Assembly: GCA_948099385.1 (NCBI GenBank)
Contig: CANUEZ040000103.1
Span: forward strand, 7,922,501-7,986,500
Length of the DNA stretch: 64,000 nucleotides
Source of the DNA: Fasciola hepatica
Lineage: Eukaryota > Platyhelminthes > Trematoda > Plagiorchiida > Fasciolidae
Direction of reading: 5' to 3'
Positions within the stretch are counted from its first letter, which is position 1, and every line of letters starts with the position of its first letter. This document shows, one piece after another, positions 25,443 through 37,900 of this stretch. The translations under genes and the position numbers were made by a program. Under the pieces are notes generated by a model. That model was given only the letters and a program-made list of their open reading frames with translations. It did no database searches and was not told where the DNA came from.

Positions 25443-25768
25443 AGCAGCTCACGGGTGCGAGGCTTGAGCCCAAATGTTCCCGGTTCATGTATGTATCTTC
25501 TTTCCTCCGGTTCCACCGAGCTGAGATGGCAAAACTCTACAACAAGGGGGCAAAAGCGATGTTAGGACAAAAAATAAATGTTCCCCGTGTAGTGCATGAG
25601 TTCGACAATATGAATATGGATACGTCGATCCATCACTAATTTCGCTGTTTCAAAATTTACACAAAAGAGCAAATCGAAAGAGGAAGGAGAATGGATCTAT
25701 TTATAACTGCGTATATGTACAAATTTATAAGATTAAAGACGAGACGTTAAAATATGGAGGAGAATGGT

Positions 25769-28747
25769 CTACGCGAAGGCGATCGGACAGTTGGCTGGAC
25801 ATGGCTTCAGTCCTAAACAGTTGTCTAGTCTGGCCCCAAATGCCTCTTTTGAGAAGGCGTTCACTACCTCCTGTAGAAGGCTATTCCATAGAGATTTTAT
25901 CCGGGGCCAGAAGAAACGTTTTCCAATGAAAAAAGTAGACTGGGTTTGAAGAGTTTTCTTGTGTGTCTTCACAGAGTATCCAAGTTCGGACGAGTGAAAA
26001 ACTGATCCACTAGGCCCATCAAGATTAGGCCATACATCAGGAACAGGTTTTTCCCAATACGGCTTGTCTCAAGAGGGTAGAGGTTAGGTGATATTTGATG
26101 AACCGGGTAGAGGGTAAAACGTAAGTCATGTACCATTTCGGGCACTTTCCATTGAATCCACTCCAAGATGTCCCGATTTCTGACGAGGCCAGTATGTGCT
26201 ATCTGGCTGCCGTATTCCAAAAGAGGTCGAATATGGGTTCCATATAGAAGGTGGAAGCCCTCCCTGGAGATCATCGAAAAAGTCTGTCTAATAAGGTTTA
26301 GAACTTGGAAAGCAGTTTTACTAGCTTTCTCTTGGTAAGAGGAGAATGAGAGATTACTTTGCAGCCAGAAACCAAGGATCTTGTATTGATCCACTATTTG
26401 GATGTGTTCCCACTTATCTTGAAGAGATGGACCGGCGCATTGCCAAATGACATGCTTGCACATTAGTCATCATTTATTGTGAGGCTACAGTCAGCCGACC
26501 AACGATTGACAGATTCAATGGCTGACTGCACAACATTTGCCTGCGTGTCGCAGATTGTGACGTCATCTGCTTACGTCGGCATGCTAACTGGATCCACATC
26601 AGGGAGGTCGTTGGTGTAAATGAGGAATAGGGGAGCACCGAGGACAGAGCCCTGGGGGAATCCTTTATCATGGGGACAGGTTGAGACCGAGACGAACGAA
26701 CACGAACCGAGGAGGTTCAGTTTTTCAAAAAGTCCTCAATCAGGAACAGGGAGCAACCGGAAAGGCTGTATATCCTGAGTTTGTACAGAAGTGGAATGTG
26801 CGGGACACTATCGAAGGCTCTGGCAAAATCGGCGAATGCAGCATGAGATATCGTACCAGCATCGTGCACCTGTGTCAGGCTATCCGAAACGGTCAGCATA
26901 TCGGTGATGCATGTTGCGCTGGAGACAGTAAACTGTCGTCGCACAAGTGTGTCAAGATTTCGCGTTTTATGATGCGCTCTAAGACTTTGCTAGGGACCCT
27001 GGTGAGGCTTATTGGCCTATAACTTCCAAGATGGTGTCGATCTTCTTGCTTATTAATTGGGACAATTACAGCATACCTCAATGAATTTGGAAACCTTCCG
27101 TTGTCTTAGCACTGTTGCAAGAGCGTAGAGTATTATGCTACAAGAATGGAGGCGGATTCTTTAAGAATGCGAGAATGAACTTCGTCAGGTCCCATCGAGC
27201 TGAACCGGTTAAGTTTGTATAGCCTCTCTCCCGCCTTTACGTGAGACACTGTGAAGTGCTCCAATGGAGAGACTGGCTGTTTTGGTTGAATAGATGGGTG
27301 TCCACACGAAATTACTACTCTTGTGATGAAAACCGACATGAAATGAGATTTGAAAACTTCTGCTACCTCAGAAGGGGAAGTGGCAGGAGAGCCACCAGAG
27401 AGCGACGGCGCGAGCCCTGAGGAAACTGATTCAATTTTGGAGCGCAGGTGTTCATAAAGAAAAGAGTGGTTTGTACGCGCTCGGTCTAGGATTCCTTTCT
27501 GTAGTTTCTTGGAGAGTTCCCTAATCTTGGATTTGCAACGATTTCGGACGCATCTAAGAGCTCCTGCATCCGCCGGAAAGGATGTGCATCGGTATTTGGC
27601 GAACAGCTGAGAACGTTTGTCGAGAAGGCGTCTAATTGATGGTAGTGTGAAGACGATCACCAAATGTGGGATTGAGCGTACTAATTCATGCTTCTTCCTC
27701 TTTTCAAGCGGAAGGCATCGACCTGGTGGACCCCGAAGATAACTAAATTCAGTGTTATTGCCGGAGACTAAATCATAATGTACATTTCTTCTCTTACTGT
27801 AATTGCATTTTATTGTGCCACTTTTCCTGGATAAATTTCTCTTTTGATTTTGCTAAGCGTTACCTTGACAGATGTGCCTTACCCTTTGGAATTTGCCAAG
27901 TTCTAGGCACATAGAATATCTGCCTCCAAAACACATTTCTCTAGTAGCCTGTTGCTTTCATCTATGTCTATGTTGTCCGTCATGTCGCTTAGTTCGCTTC
28001 AGATATTAGACCTCAGCATTTGGAAATCTCTTCTCTTGAAAGAGCGAGCCAGTCTGTATAGGCAGAGTATAGCTGGCCACTTTAATATGTAGTCGAAAGA
28101 CAGGACTGCATGGTCGCTCTTGCCTAACAGTGGTGGAAGATTGACAAAATCTACGCTGTGTTTGAAATTGGTTACAATCAGGTCTAGAAGTGATGAGCTT
28201 TGACCCGTTCTGAACCTAATGGGACAGGCCACGTGCTGTGTCCAGGATTGCTCGGCCAGTAGATCTAAAAATGCCTTTTTATACTGGCTGTCAGTGCTAA
28301 GGCTTTTTCAGCCCAATCCAGGAGCTTTGAAGTCTCCCATAAGAAGAAGGTGACTGAAAGAATGAAATGCTTTGAGGGTTTTCAGAAGCTCTACCATCAA
28401 GAGTAAATCCGCCTGTGATGTAGAACGGAAGCGGTAAATCATACCCAGAAGTAAAGTGGTTGAGAGGCAGGAGTGAGGAATTACCCATAAGGAGTTCACC
28501 ATGGCTGGTGAGGTATATCGAGAGGAGACGCCCTGGGATAGGAGGTCACTAATGTAGAAAACTACTCCACCGGCACGTCCTCTTCCTGAATCATGACGGA
28601 GAAGAGAGTAACCCGGTATTCTCACTCCACCGTCTTGGTAGTCTAGCGTGAGCCAGGTATCCGTGATAACAATTATGTAAGGTTTATTATCTGTTGCTAG
28701 TTATCATAGCTCCGGCATTTTGTTCGGCAGAGGGAGACAATTTGTAT
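25769..28747 (-). pseudogene. CR1-A ORF2, right-arm mirror
   Basis: This is the mirror of 7988-10966 with the same stops and frameshifts, including the TAA that replaces the aromatic residue of the ADD box (here at 26571-26573). One coding difference was seen: E in SHVEAGERL on the left is K on the right (9498/27237). Shared disabling mutations show that the element was already dead before the arms were duplicated. Confidence 0.88.
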
Positions 28748-28774
28748 ACAAGCTTTTCGGTGCCTGCTGACTAG

Positions 28775-29879
28775 AAACAGAAGAAATTTTAGTAAGAAAT
28801 GGTTTCATCGTCTGCAGAGGAGGCGCACTCATAATGGGCAGTGCCAACACAAGGGGTGGTAGGGACATAAACGGGGGTGTCTGAGGTACCCAACTCGGCG
28901 GGTGAGAGGAGCAATTGCCATCTGTTGGTCGGGATTGAGATGCTCCCGTACGAAAGTGGCTATGTTGCAGCAGTCGATTACTCTGTGAACCACATGGGGC
29001 AGAGTAGTTTCCACTAAATGGTTTCCATTTCTTATCCGCCGAAGATTGGGTCCGTTTTCAGACTCTTAGGACTGAGGCGACCAAAGAATACCTTCCTGTT
29101 TGCTGTGTTGGAACTTTGGTTGAAACTGCGGCTTCTTTTGTGGGGTTCTCCGGATATCCTTCCTCTGTATTTAAAAATTTAGATTGACTTGGGTAGTTGC
29201 CTAAGGAACATCCCCACTTTACTCAAGGCTGTTCGTATTGGGTAAGATGTAGGACAATTGGTTTGAGAGGGGGTTTTGAACAATTGTGCAGACCGTAGTG
29301 TCTGCAACGGAATCTGACTCACCGTGATCCCCAGGGTTCGACTGTACTGTGGTTTCAAGTCTAGTTAGACAGACTATTGGAGACTTGCAATCCCGGGTCT
29401 ATCATCACGGATGGGGCAATCTTCGGCTTTGCCACCTGACGAGCGTGCAATAGGTGGCCAAGTGCTACCCCAAGCACCGAAGTAAAGGACCTTTTATTCA
29501 TAGGTTTTTGCGCGAGCAGGTTGGTTTCCGGTTCCTCCGAAGAGAATTTCAGGATTTAACCTGATATCTGTTCGTGCATTTCGGGGATCAGCTAGGAGCA
29601 TTTGGTAGGGTTTAAGGGCGACTTCTCGAACGTTCTCATAATTTCTAGGGCTGTGTGTTGGATTTGAATCTCTAGGAGCTCTGCCTCATGTAATTACTCA
29701 TTTAACGCTGGATGCCGAAGCTTGCAATTTTTTATCGCGGTATCCAAAATTAGTTGTTCTGATACCGCCATAGCCTGGTTAGAAGGAGATATGGAGCAAG
29801 TGGTTTTACCTAAAGTTTTAAGACCAACTATCTCTGCTTCGAAGGCTACTATCCTCGTCCTCAGCTCCACTATATCCAC
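28775..29879 (-). pseudogene. CR1-A ORF1-like region, right-arm mirror
   Basis: This is the mirror of 6856-7960, including the 61-codon coiled-coil-like frame at 29694-29879. The same reservations apply as for the left copy. Confidence 0.45.
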
Positions 29880-30285
29880 GGCCTCTGGAGAGTCCTTAAG
29901 AATTGGGCTAGGAAACGGCCCGCTCTCTGGTGAGCTCGTAAATCTGGCGCGTGGGCATGGTCACATCATTTCCGGTGACGACAAACATTTTACCATAGAA
30001 AATGGGCAGACTGAGGAATACAAAGTTGGGAAAAACTAAACGATATACCGCTTAACAAGAATACCATCTAGACGTAGATGGAATTCAAAAATTCGAAAGT
30101 CAGCACAGTGGAGGAGGGGCATTTCAGTATCAAAATAGACCGGTCAGGCACAATTTTTAGTATTTAGTTTGAAAAGAGTTTTTGTCTTACCGTTAGATTT
30201 GAACAAGTCTAAAACTAAATTGGGACGATTTTGGGACTAAACTGGGACTAATTTATGACAATTTTTGAACTAATATGGGACTACT

Positions 30286-31714
30286 TTGCTGATTGAGTTT
30301 TCATCTCGCTTCGCAAATAACGCGAGGGATGGGTTATTACTGACTTTAAAGTCAGCTAGTGTAAGTCCGTCCCATTGGTACCCATGCACTAAGAATTCTT
30401 ACATTGATGTTTACATGATAATATCCAAACCTAGGCATATAAGTATATCGCTCCATAGTTTTGTGAACGATTATATTTCTCCCACATGCTCCGTAAGTAT
30501 TTTGAAGACTTCTCTGAGAGTTTATGTTCCAAGCTTTTCGACCACGTTGTTCCTTCTCTGTTTTTTTCTGTAATGACTTCAACTCTTCTCAGCTAGAATT
30601 CTTGACGGTAATAAGTCTAAACAAAGTTATAAACCTCCTAACTATAACTGATGCCAACTTGGTTTATGTTCCGAAAACAACCCGATCTGGTTCGGACCAC
30701 ACGTAGATCTCCTCTGGAGGCGTTGGATTACGCCCTATTATCGTTCTCTTTAATGGTATACAGCTCAAATCCACAGAATATTCACCCACTGTCGTGACTT
30801 GAAAGGCGAAAAGCGTCAATTTGATCAAGAAAACTTACAAGGACTTCATACAATGAGTGATCAGACTATGTTCGACATCTTCAGCCACCAAAACCCCACT
30901 ATGTTTTGTGAACATGTTACCAGTTAATTGGACTTTTGCTATGATAAGTGTTACCCATTGGAGACAATATATATCCGTATTGACCGATTTTGCTCTCCAT
31001 CTCTCAAAAGACTACGCTGTAGGGAATAAAATGCCTACAAAAGTGGGAACTATCGCACAAGGAAAACCCTTTCTTCGGCAATTAAATCAAAAATCCGCGA
31101 ACTCAGTGGCATATACAGTCATATGCTCCTTGCCGAAAATAATCGTCGAAAACTTTGGACGTTCATCAAACATTTAAGTGGTATCTCCACAAAATATTCA
31201 TCCCTAAACGGCAATATCGAAGATCTGAACCGCGGCGTCAGCGACTAATCGCGTCCTTTGTTGTTTAGTTGTATCAACGTCCTACCTTGTCACAGATCTA
31301 CAGGCTCCATTTTCCATATAATATTCCCCCAAGCGCTTTATAAAGAACTATCAAAACTCAAGTGCAACAGATCACACAAACCAGGTTATCTTCCTCCAGT
31401 TGTGCTTAAGCAGTGTGAACAAATACTCACTCCAGTCATGAGACCATCACTTAGTCAATGCTTGCATTGCAAGAATATTACTGACTGTTGGAGATCAGCT
31501 TACATCACACCTGGGTCCAAGAACGGAATGAGAAAATTCCGTCTAATTGCCTGTATCTACATCGTATTGAAAGTGTCTGAGAAGTCATCACTCCAGGAGC
31601 TATCCAGTGATTTGACAATACGATACATAAATTGGTTCGCCTACTGCTGTTTCTGCTCTAACTTGGATGATATTTCTTTCCTGACTCATGATGTTTTGTC
31701 TTCGCTGGACAATA
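30286..31714 (+). pseudogene. Degraded non-LTR element, right-arm mirror
   Basis: This is the mirror of 5021-6449. It carries four single-base differences from the left arm (30317, 30540, 30553, 30858). The change at 30858 opens a GTG-initiated extension of the linker frame (30857-31177) that is absent on the left; this has no obvious meaning in a dead element. Confidence 0.65.
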
Positions 31715-34121
31715 ACAGTTACGTGAAGTTCTGCACGAAATTGGCTCTGGTAAAGGCTCGTTTTCAATTTCTGGATGAATGCATATCCGGTTCAGAATAT
31801 CCCAATCAATATCACACCGTTCTGAAGAAGAATCGGATTAACATCACTTCTGTAGCTTTATGTCGTCAAGTGCTCAATGAGAGAGATACTGTGTCAAGTC
31901 GAGTGCCGGAAATGGAGCGTAATTTGTAGGGAATCATCTCGAGTTCTAGATGAGCTGAATTCAGAGGAAAAGGAAATGTCCGTTGTCTGTATTCAATCAG
32001 TTGTTGACAAACAAGTGGAACGAACATTTGTTAAACTTCGAAAACGTATCAACCCGAGCAAACCGATTGGTGAGTTTTCTACAGATCCGAAGAAATTCGT
32101 CCATAATTTGTCATCCATAAGCCAGAATAAGACATTGCTTCAGGTATTATCCCTAGGGCCAAATTTTCGTTGTCCAACAAATAAGGTTAAAAAATTGGAT
32201 ATGGAAGTTGAGTTTGAGAGCCTGTTTGACCAACTATCAGGTATTGTTCCGCTTTCGTCGCAGGAGTTAGTGAAACTAAAGTCCACGTTCGTGAACTCAT
32301 GCTATCAATATCGCGAAAATAGACCATTGGCTAAAAGGTTATTGCCGTCGGAACACCTGAAGAGCCTCAAAGAATTGCAGGTTAACAGAGAAATAATGCT
32401 TTCAAAACCAGATAAAGGTGCGGGTATCGTAATTCTCAGTAAATTGGATTATATAGAGAAGATGATGGTGATAGTGAGTGATGGCTCCAAGATCACGACG
32501 ACACCATTTGAGAAAGATAATACGTCTCTAATAGAAAAATCAGTTTCAATGGGAATAAGATCCTTGAAGCAGAAAGGAATAACGGACGCGGTGACCTTCG
32601 AAAGGATACGACGGACAGGGACGGTAATTCCCAGATTATACGGTCTACCGAAGGTACACAAAGAAGACGTCCCATTGAGACCGATTTTGGACATGTGTAA
32701 CTCTCCATTTCACGCAGTAGCAAAGTGGTTGACTGGCTCATTGGAACCAGTGAGTGGCATTTTCTAGACACAGTCTACAAGACACATTTTATTTTGTAGA
32801 AACTATAAGGAACTTGGATCTAGAAGAAAAGCGAATGGTATCACTTGATTTTACCTCACTGTTCACAAATGTCCCGATCAGTGAAACAATCAACTATCTG
32901 TGCGATTACATTCATAGTAACGGAATCGATTTGGGTATCCATTGGATGAACTGAAACGGTTACTATATGTCTGCGCACGTAATATACAGTTTCAGTTCAG
33001 TGGTGAAATCTATCGTCAGAAGGACGGAGTTGCATTGGGATTACCTTTGGGACCCTTATTTGCTAATATTTTCATGGCAAAATGAAAATAATCAACTTGA
33101 ATCCATAATCCAAGATTTAATCTTGTACTAGCGATACGTAGACGACATCATATGTGTGCTAGACACCAATCTGGACACAAACCTGCTTCCTAACAATCTT
33201 AACGCTACCCGTCCAAATGTTCAATTTACTTTGGAAGAAGAAAAGTGCAATAGTCTATCGTATTTATACTTATTCATAAGCCGTCGGAGTGGTTTTCCCG
33301 TCCAGTTATCAGTGCACAGAAAAGCTACACGAAACGGACAATACAACCATCTTCACGGCTTTGTGCCCCTCAAAATGAAGAGGAGTCTTATACGTTGCTT
33401 AGTTAACAGAGCAAGAAAACTGTGCTCCGAAGACACAAAAAGAAATTAATTCCTTTTTCTGCGGAGTGTTTTCTTAAGTAACGGCTATCCTGAACGGTTT
33501 ATCGACAAGACGATGCAATAAAATGAAGGGAAATCAAAGGAGAAAGGAGCCGCTAAGAAGGTACTACATGTGCTTTTGCCGTTCAAAGGCTACACGGAAG
33601 CCAAAATTATTCAACGAAGATTATCAGGAGTATTCAACAGAACGTTGTACGCTGCCCAGCTACAAGTCCTGTTCGTTTCCAAACCCATAGTGTGTTTTCG
33701 ATTGAAGTATACAGTACCGAATCCTGCAACCCCGTTTTGTGTGTATTCTTTCACCTGTTCCTGTGGAACTAGGCACATTGGTAGCACAACTGGGCGCTTA
33801 TCCGAACGCGTTCGTGAACACCACCCAGCTGGGCTGAACACGGGAACAATTAAGACAATTACGAATGCGGTGTGCTCACACCTTGTTGAGTAAAACCACT
33901 CAGTGGAGGTGATAAACGCTTTTCGCACCATTTACATAGTCCGAGGAAAGCAATTAAGACTTGTCAAGTGTCGCATCTTAGCCACAGCCGAAGCCGTTAG
34001 TATTCGTCTCTACAATCCTCCCCTGTGCGTTCAGAAACAATTTGTGCAAGCACTTAAGCTTCCGTGGCCCAAGTCATGGGTTCGAACACATGTGAAACCA
34101 CTTGAAAATTCAATACCGTGA
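31715..34121 (+). pseudogene. Penelope-like element, right-arm mirror
   Basis: This is the mirror of 2614-5020. The RT fingers lie at 31877-32767, the palm at 32754-32954 and about 33025-33065, and the YVDD box near 33138-33149, three codons after an in-frame TAG. The thumb is at 33156-33449, the GIY-YIG nuclease at 33570-33893 and the C-terminal tail at 33903-34121. One coding difference was seen (CQVKC on the left, CQVEC on the right; 4834/31901). All disabling mutations that I noted are shared with the left copy. Confidence 0.9.
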
Positions 34122-34264
34122 TCAATTTCACATGCACACACGCATGTGCAGAGACAGATTAGGATTATCAATCTCCGTTCTTATTCTGTGAGTTATATAT
34201 ATTGTTATGTATTGGTATGAGTAGGAATGACTGGAAACGAGCTCGTTCGCCACGTTGTTTATTC

Positions 34265-36734
34265 TCAAATCAATAGATGTGCGTACCTGCTCCCTAGATT
34301 ACAATGATGCATTTACCGGTGTTGATGGACAAAATCTTCTCGACATACTCTCAAATAACGGAATACAACTCTTCCTCACTGGACTGTGTGTCTGATTATT
34401 TTTTTCAGTCGGCAACAGTTTACAAGATACGAGAGCAGAACCCCATCCTTCCCTGTTTGAAACTTTGGGATTTCTATCACCTATATTCTTTGTTCGACTG
34501 AACATGTTGCCTGCAGTTACTAAAAAGTGAGAAAATTGACCTACTACGTTCTGCTTCTGGAAGCGATGTCTGTACCACTTAACATCATTCAACGTTTTGT
34601 CCTTGCATGCGTACTACCTCACTAGTTGTATTCTTCTCTCGTCTTCTTCCCTGGCCTACATGCTAAAGACTTCACCCCAGTGGAATGGTCCATTAAGCAC
34701 TTATCCTTTGCAAGCGGTATACCTCGTAAAGATCTCTGACTCCACCATATTCCAACATCGTAAAATGTGCAAACGATTCTCCGAGAGAATTTCGAATGAC
34801 TCGCTCACTCCGCTTCAGAGGGACTTTGGCGTGTGTTGCGCGGAACTAGTGGCGAGTGTGTGAGTTTCCTGATGTTGTATTTCCCCGACAATCGCACGAG
34901 GTTTATAAGCTGAAAGATAGGGTACTTCATAGGTATCAGACGTTGCATTGTTCACGTTCTGAATTTAGTTCCAAGTTGTTGTACGATGATTAGAAAACGT
35001 CTTGGGGATAGCAAAATAACTTCAAACGCAATGAATGAAATGAAACCTCACCTCATAGCTATGGAGACACTGAACACACCTTTAGTTGATATTTTACTGT
35101 TTTACTCAATGAATCAGTTACCAGAAACCGGAAACCCTTATCGGAGTGGGTGTTTCAGTATGCATTCGCTAAAGACCAAGAATGGAAAACAAGCACCGAA
35201 AAGTACCCTCGAACGAAGGCATTAAATGCATAATATCTTCAGATGTAATTGATGGTAGAGATGATGAGATCGACCTGGTTGACGGCCTTCACAGGTCAGT
35301 GGCTAGGAAGTTTAGCTTTTTACAAGCCCGTGAGAATTCGCCTTCGCTCAATATAAGCGATGCTTAACAGATTGTTGTTCTGATTCCGGTAACCATCAAA
35401 CCAACATGGGAACCAGTTCATTGAAATGTCAGCACAGAAAAAATTCCCAAAAATGGAAATGATCATGGTGGTATTTCCATAAGTGAGCACACCAATTTCA
35501 AGTTGTATGAACCATTTGAAGAGCTTGCACAGATGTTCTTGTTTCCAAGGCTCAGAGCTACATGGAACTATGGCAGCAGTAGAGGTGAACACATATAACA
35601 TAATTTGGTATGTTTTATCAACAGTAATATCCGTAAAAACATAGTGTCAATGTGTCGTGGACAATGGAAATTGTGGTGTTCTTAGATTAGAAATAACAAG
35701 CGTGCTAGAAGAACAAAACCAAACCAAAACTCAGCTAATCGTAGAAACCGTGATTTTTCAAACCATTGTTGCATCGGATTTTTCTCTGATTATGAATGGT
35801 TACATGGACACGTGAGTGATTAGCAGAGCAGAAAATCAGATCACCACAGACTTCGAGAAATGCTACTATCAAATCCCTGATTCTAATGCGCCTAATCAAA
35901 CTTGAGTGAAATTTTTCGAATAGAGGCATGTGCAGTCAAACAACTGTGAAAACAGCATTCAACTTCACGGCTCAAATCTTCTGGAGGGAAGACAACTAAT
36001 GACACTCGTACTGTGTCCCGCATTCAGCAGTTAGGAGAAACGCCGGCTTGTACGAGCGAGCGTGTATTCTGTACCAAGCATAGGCAAGCTACTGAAAACG
36101 AGAAAACGTCTGCAACTGCTAGAGTCCGCGATGTATGCGATCGAAAGTGCGAGGCAATTGAGCAATCGGATTAGGCTGCGCAAGGTCGTGCAACACGTGA
36201 CACGATCTGATTAGACGTAACATGACACACATCAACTGTGTACGTGCGCAAAGCTGCAACCCTGTGTCCATTATTGCACGGAGTGTAGATCATGCGTGCT
36301 TTGGAGCACATGACTGTCCAAGCCGAACACAACATTTATGAAAGACAATGTCCTATGCTCCCAAACAGGAAGACGAATATTGACTTGAGTGTGAGTAGTT
36401 TTTGGTGAAACGGTCAAGTCAAGTCATTGAAACGAAACTAACCGTAGCAACTATCCCGATTACTTGGGCCGTCAATCCAGCAGAAACTTAGGTTCACTAG
36501 CTTTGCGAAGGATATGGGCTGTACACGGCTACGGACAGCAGAACGAATTTCAATTGAATAACCGTGCTTATCGTAATTTCGTGGTTCTAAATAATGCAAT
36601 GCATGTAAGTATATGAAGACAAATGACTTGCATCCAGGTGAAAAACCAAGAACAACAGTATAGAGAGTCATCCGGTAAATAGAGACAGTGCAATCATAAA
36701 CGGTTCACTCAACACGGAGTCAAACGAAGCTGTG
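34265..36734. other. Uncharacterised outer part of right arm
   Basis: This is the mirror of 1-2470. It has short frames only; no product is recognised. Confidence 0.6.
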
Positions 36735-37900
36735 CTGCAGCACGGTCACGGTACAAATAGTAAAACAAGAAGCACTCTGCCGAACAAGAAATGATGGTTC
36801 CAGTCACAGAACAAGAAATAAATCTATAGTTTGAATATGCCAAGGAGATACTAATATCAAATTACAAACAGTAGCACTAAGAAAATGATAGAAGGGACAT
36901 GTCTCCACGTGAACGAATGAACCTGACAATAGATTTGTTTGCACCACTGACGCAATCCGTGATCTAACGGTGTAATGCGATGGCAGCCGATCTGTAATCT
37001 GAAGATCGAGTCTCCGACGGGTGGTTTTTATGCATTAGTGAAAATATCAGTAAAAATGTCTTACGATGGAAATGTGCAATCATTGTTTTGCGGAAAATGC
37101 TGGAACAACAGAACGATGCGAAGATCGAATTGATCGGGCCAACAATTGGAAAGCCACAGACCTGACAGAAGAAAGCCAACATGTCTGAGTCATCCGATGG
37201 TGACATGAGGAGGCGGATGGGGAGCGACGGGATCTCAGGCAATTAGCAAGGTAGCCTATGTGAGAGGCTATCGATCAAACCGTCAACCGGGACCATCGGA
37301 CCAGCCGAACAGATGAGGTGCCCAAGAGAATCAAGCCGTTGGCCATAGGCAACTGACCAGAATGCAGACGAGATACTCACGTAGTCGCAGGACCAAAGTT
37401 GGTGCGATGCGGTCCGGAAAAAGGTTATATAGACCATTGTTTGTTAAATGAAATTGACTTGTTTGGCCGTCCTGATATAAATGACCTCTACCAACTCACC
37501 GTCCTCGTTTCACGGGGGCCATGACCACACACTTTCATAATGAAGCTTCTTTGGCCTGTTCTGTTCGCGAATGGAGATGCGAAGCCGTGGATCGTAAACT
37601 TCGAAAGGAAAGCGGCGTGCAAAGGAATATAAAAAAGACACACCTTTGTCGGTGGTGTTTCGAACATTTTTGATTGGGCGTGCCAAGGTGGTGTATCACC
37701 TGGAAATGGGAGAAAAACAAATCACACTTATCAGGAGGTGCATACAGGGTTGGTGATAAAGTTCGGACAGGAAGACAATCGCCAGAAATCTACGGACCGG
37801 TTCAACGCGGCTCTAAATTGCAGTTCCCAAAACCCAGTTGTTTATTATCAGTACCTTTTGCACCAGCTATCGATCGGGCTCCCTGATGCAAGATGCCTTA
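36735..37900. other. Unique DNA outside the right arm, possibly Gypsy 5' remnant
   Basis: This is the first sequence with no partner in the window. Its base composition is more GC-balanced than the T-box-like region. It contains short frames that could be remnants of gag or protease from the Gypsy element downstream, but I see no zinc knuckle or DTG box. No long terminal repeat could be identified. Confidence 0.4.

Larger units (their letters stand above)
22241..36734. repeat. Right arm of giant inverted repeat
   Basis: This is the reverse complement of 1-14494. Mismatches that I located, given as left/right positions: 4834/31901, 5877/30858, 6182/30553, 6195/30540, 6418/30317, 9498/27237, 12317/24418 and 12494/24241. 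All are transitions except 6182/30553. The inner edge cuts CR1-B inside its endonuclease. The outer edge coincides with pairing to window position 1, so the arm may extend past 36734 if the partner continues left of the window. Confidence 0.97.

Noticed and set aside
1..36734. Arms as terminal inverted repeats of one giant DNA transposon (Maverick-like)
   Set aside because: No integrase, DNA polymerase B, ATPase or capsid genes lie in the spacer. The arms consist of unrelated nested retroelements, and the inner edge falls inside a CR1 element.
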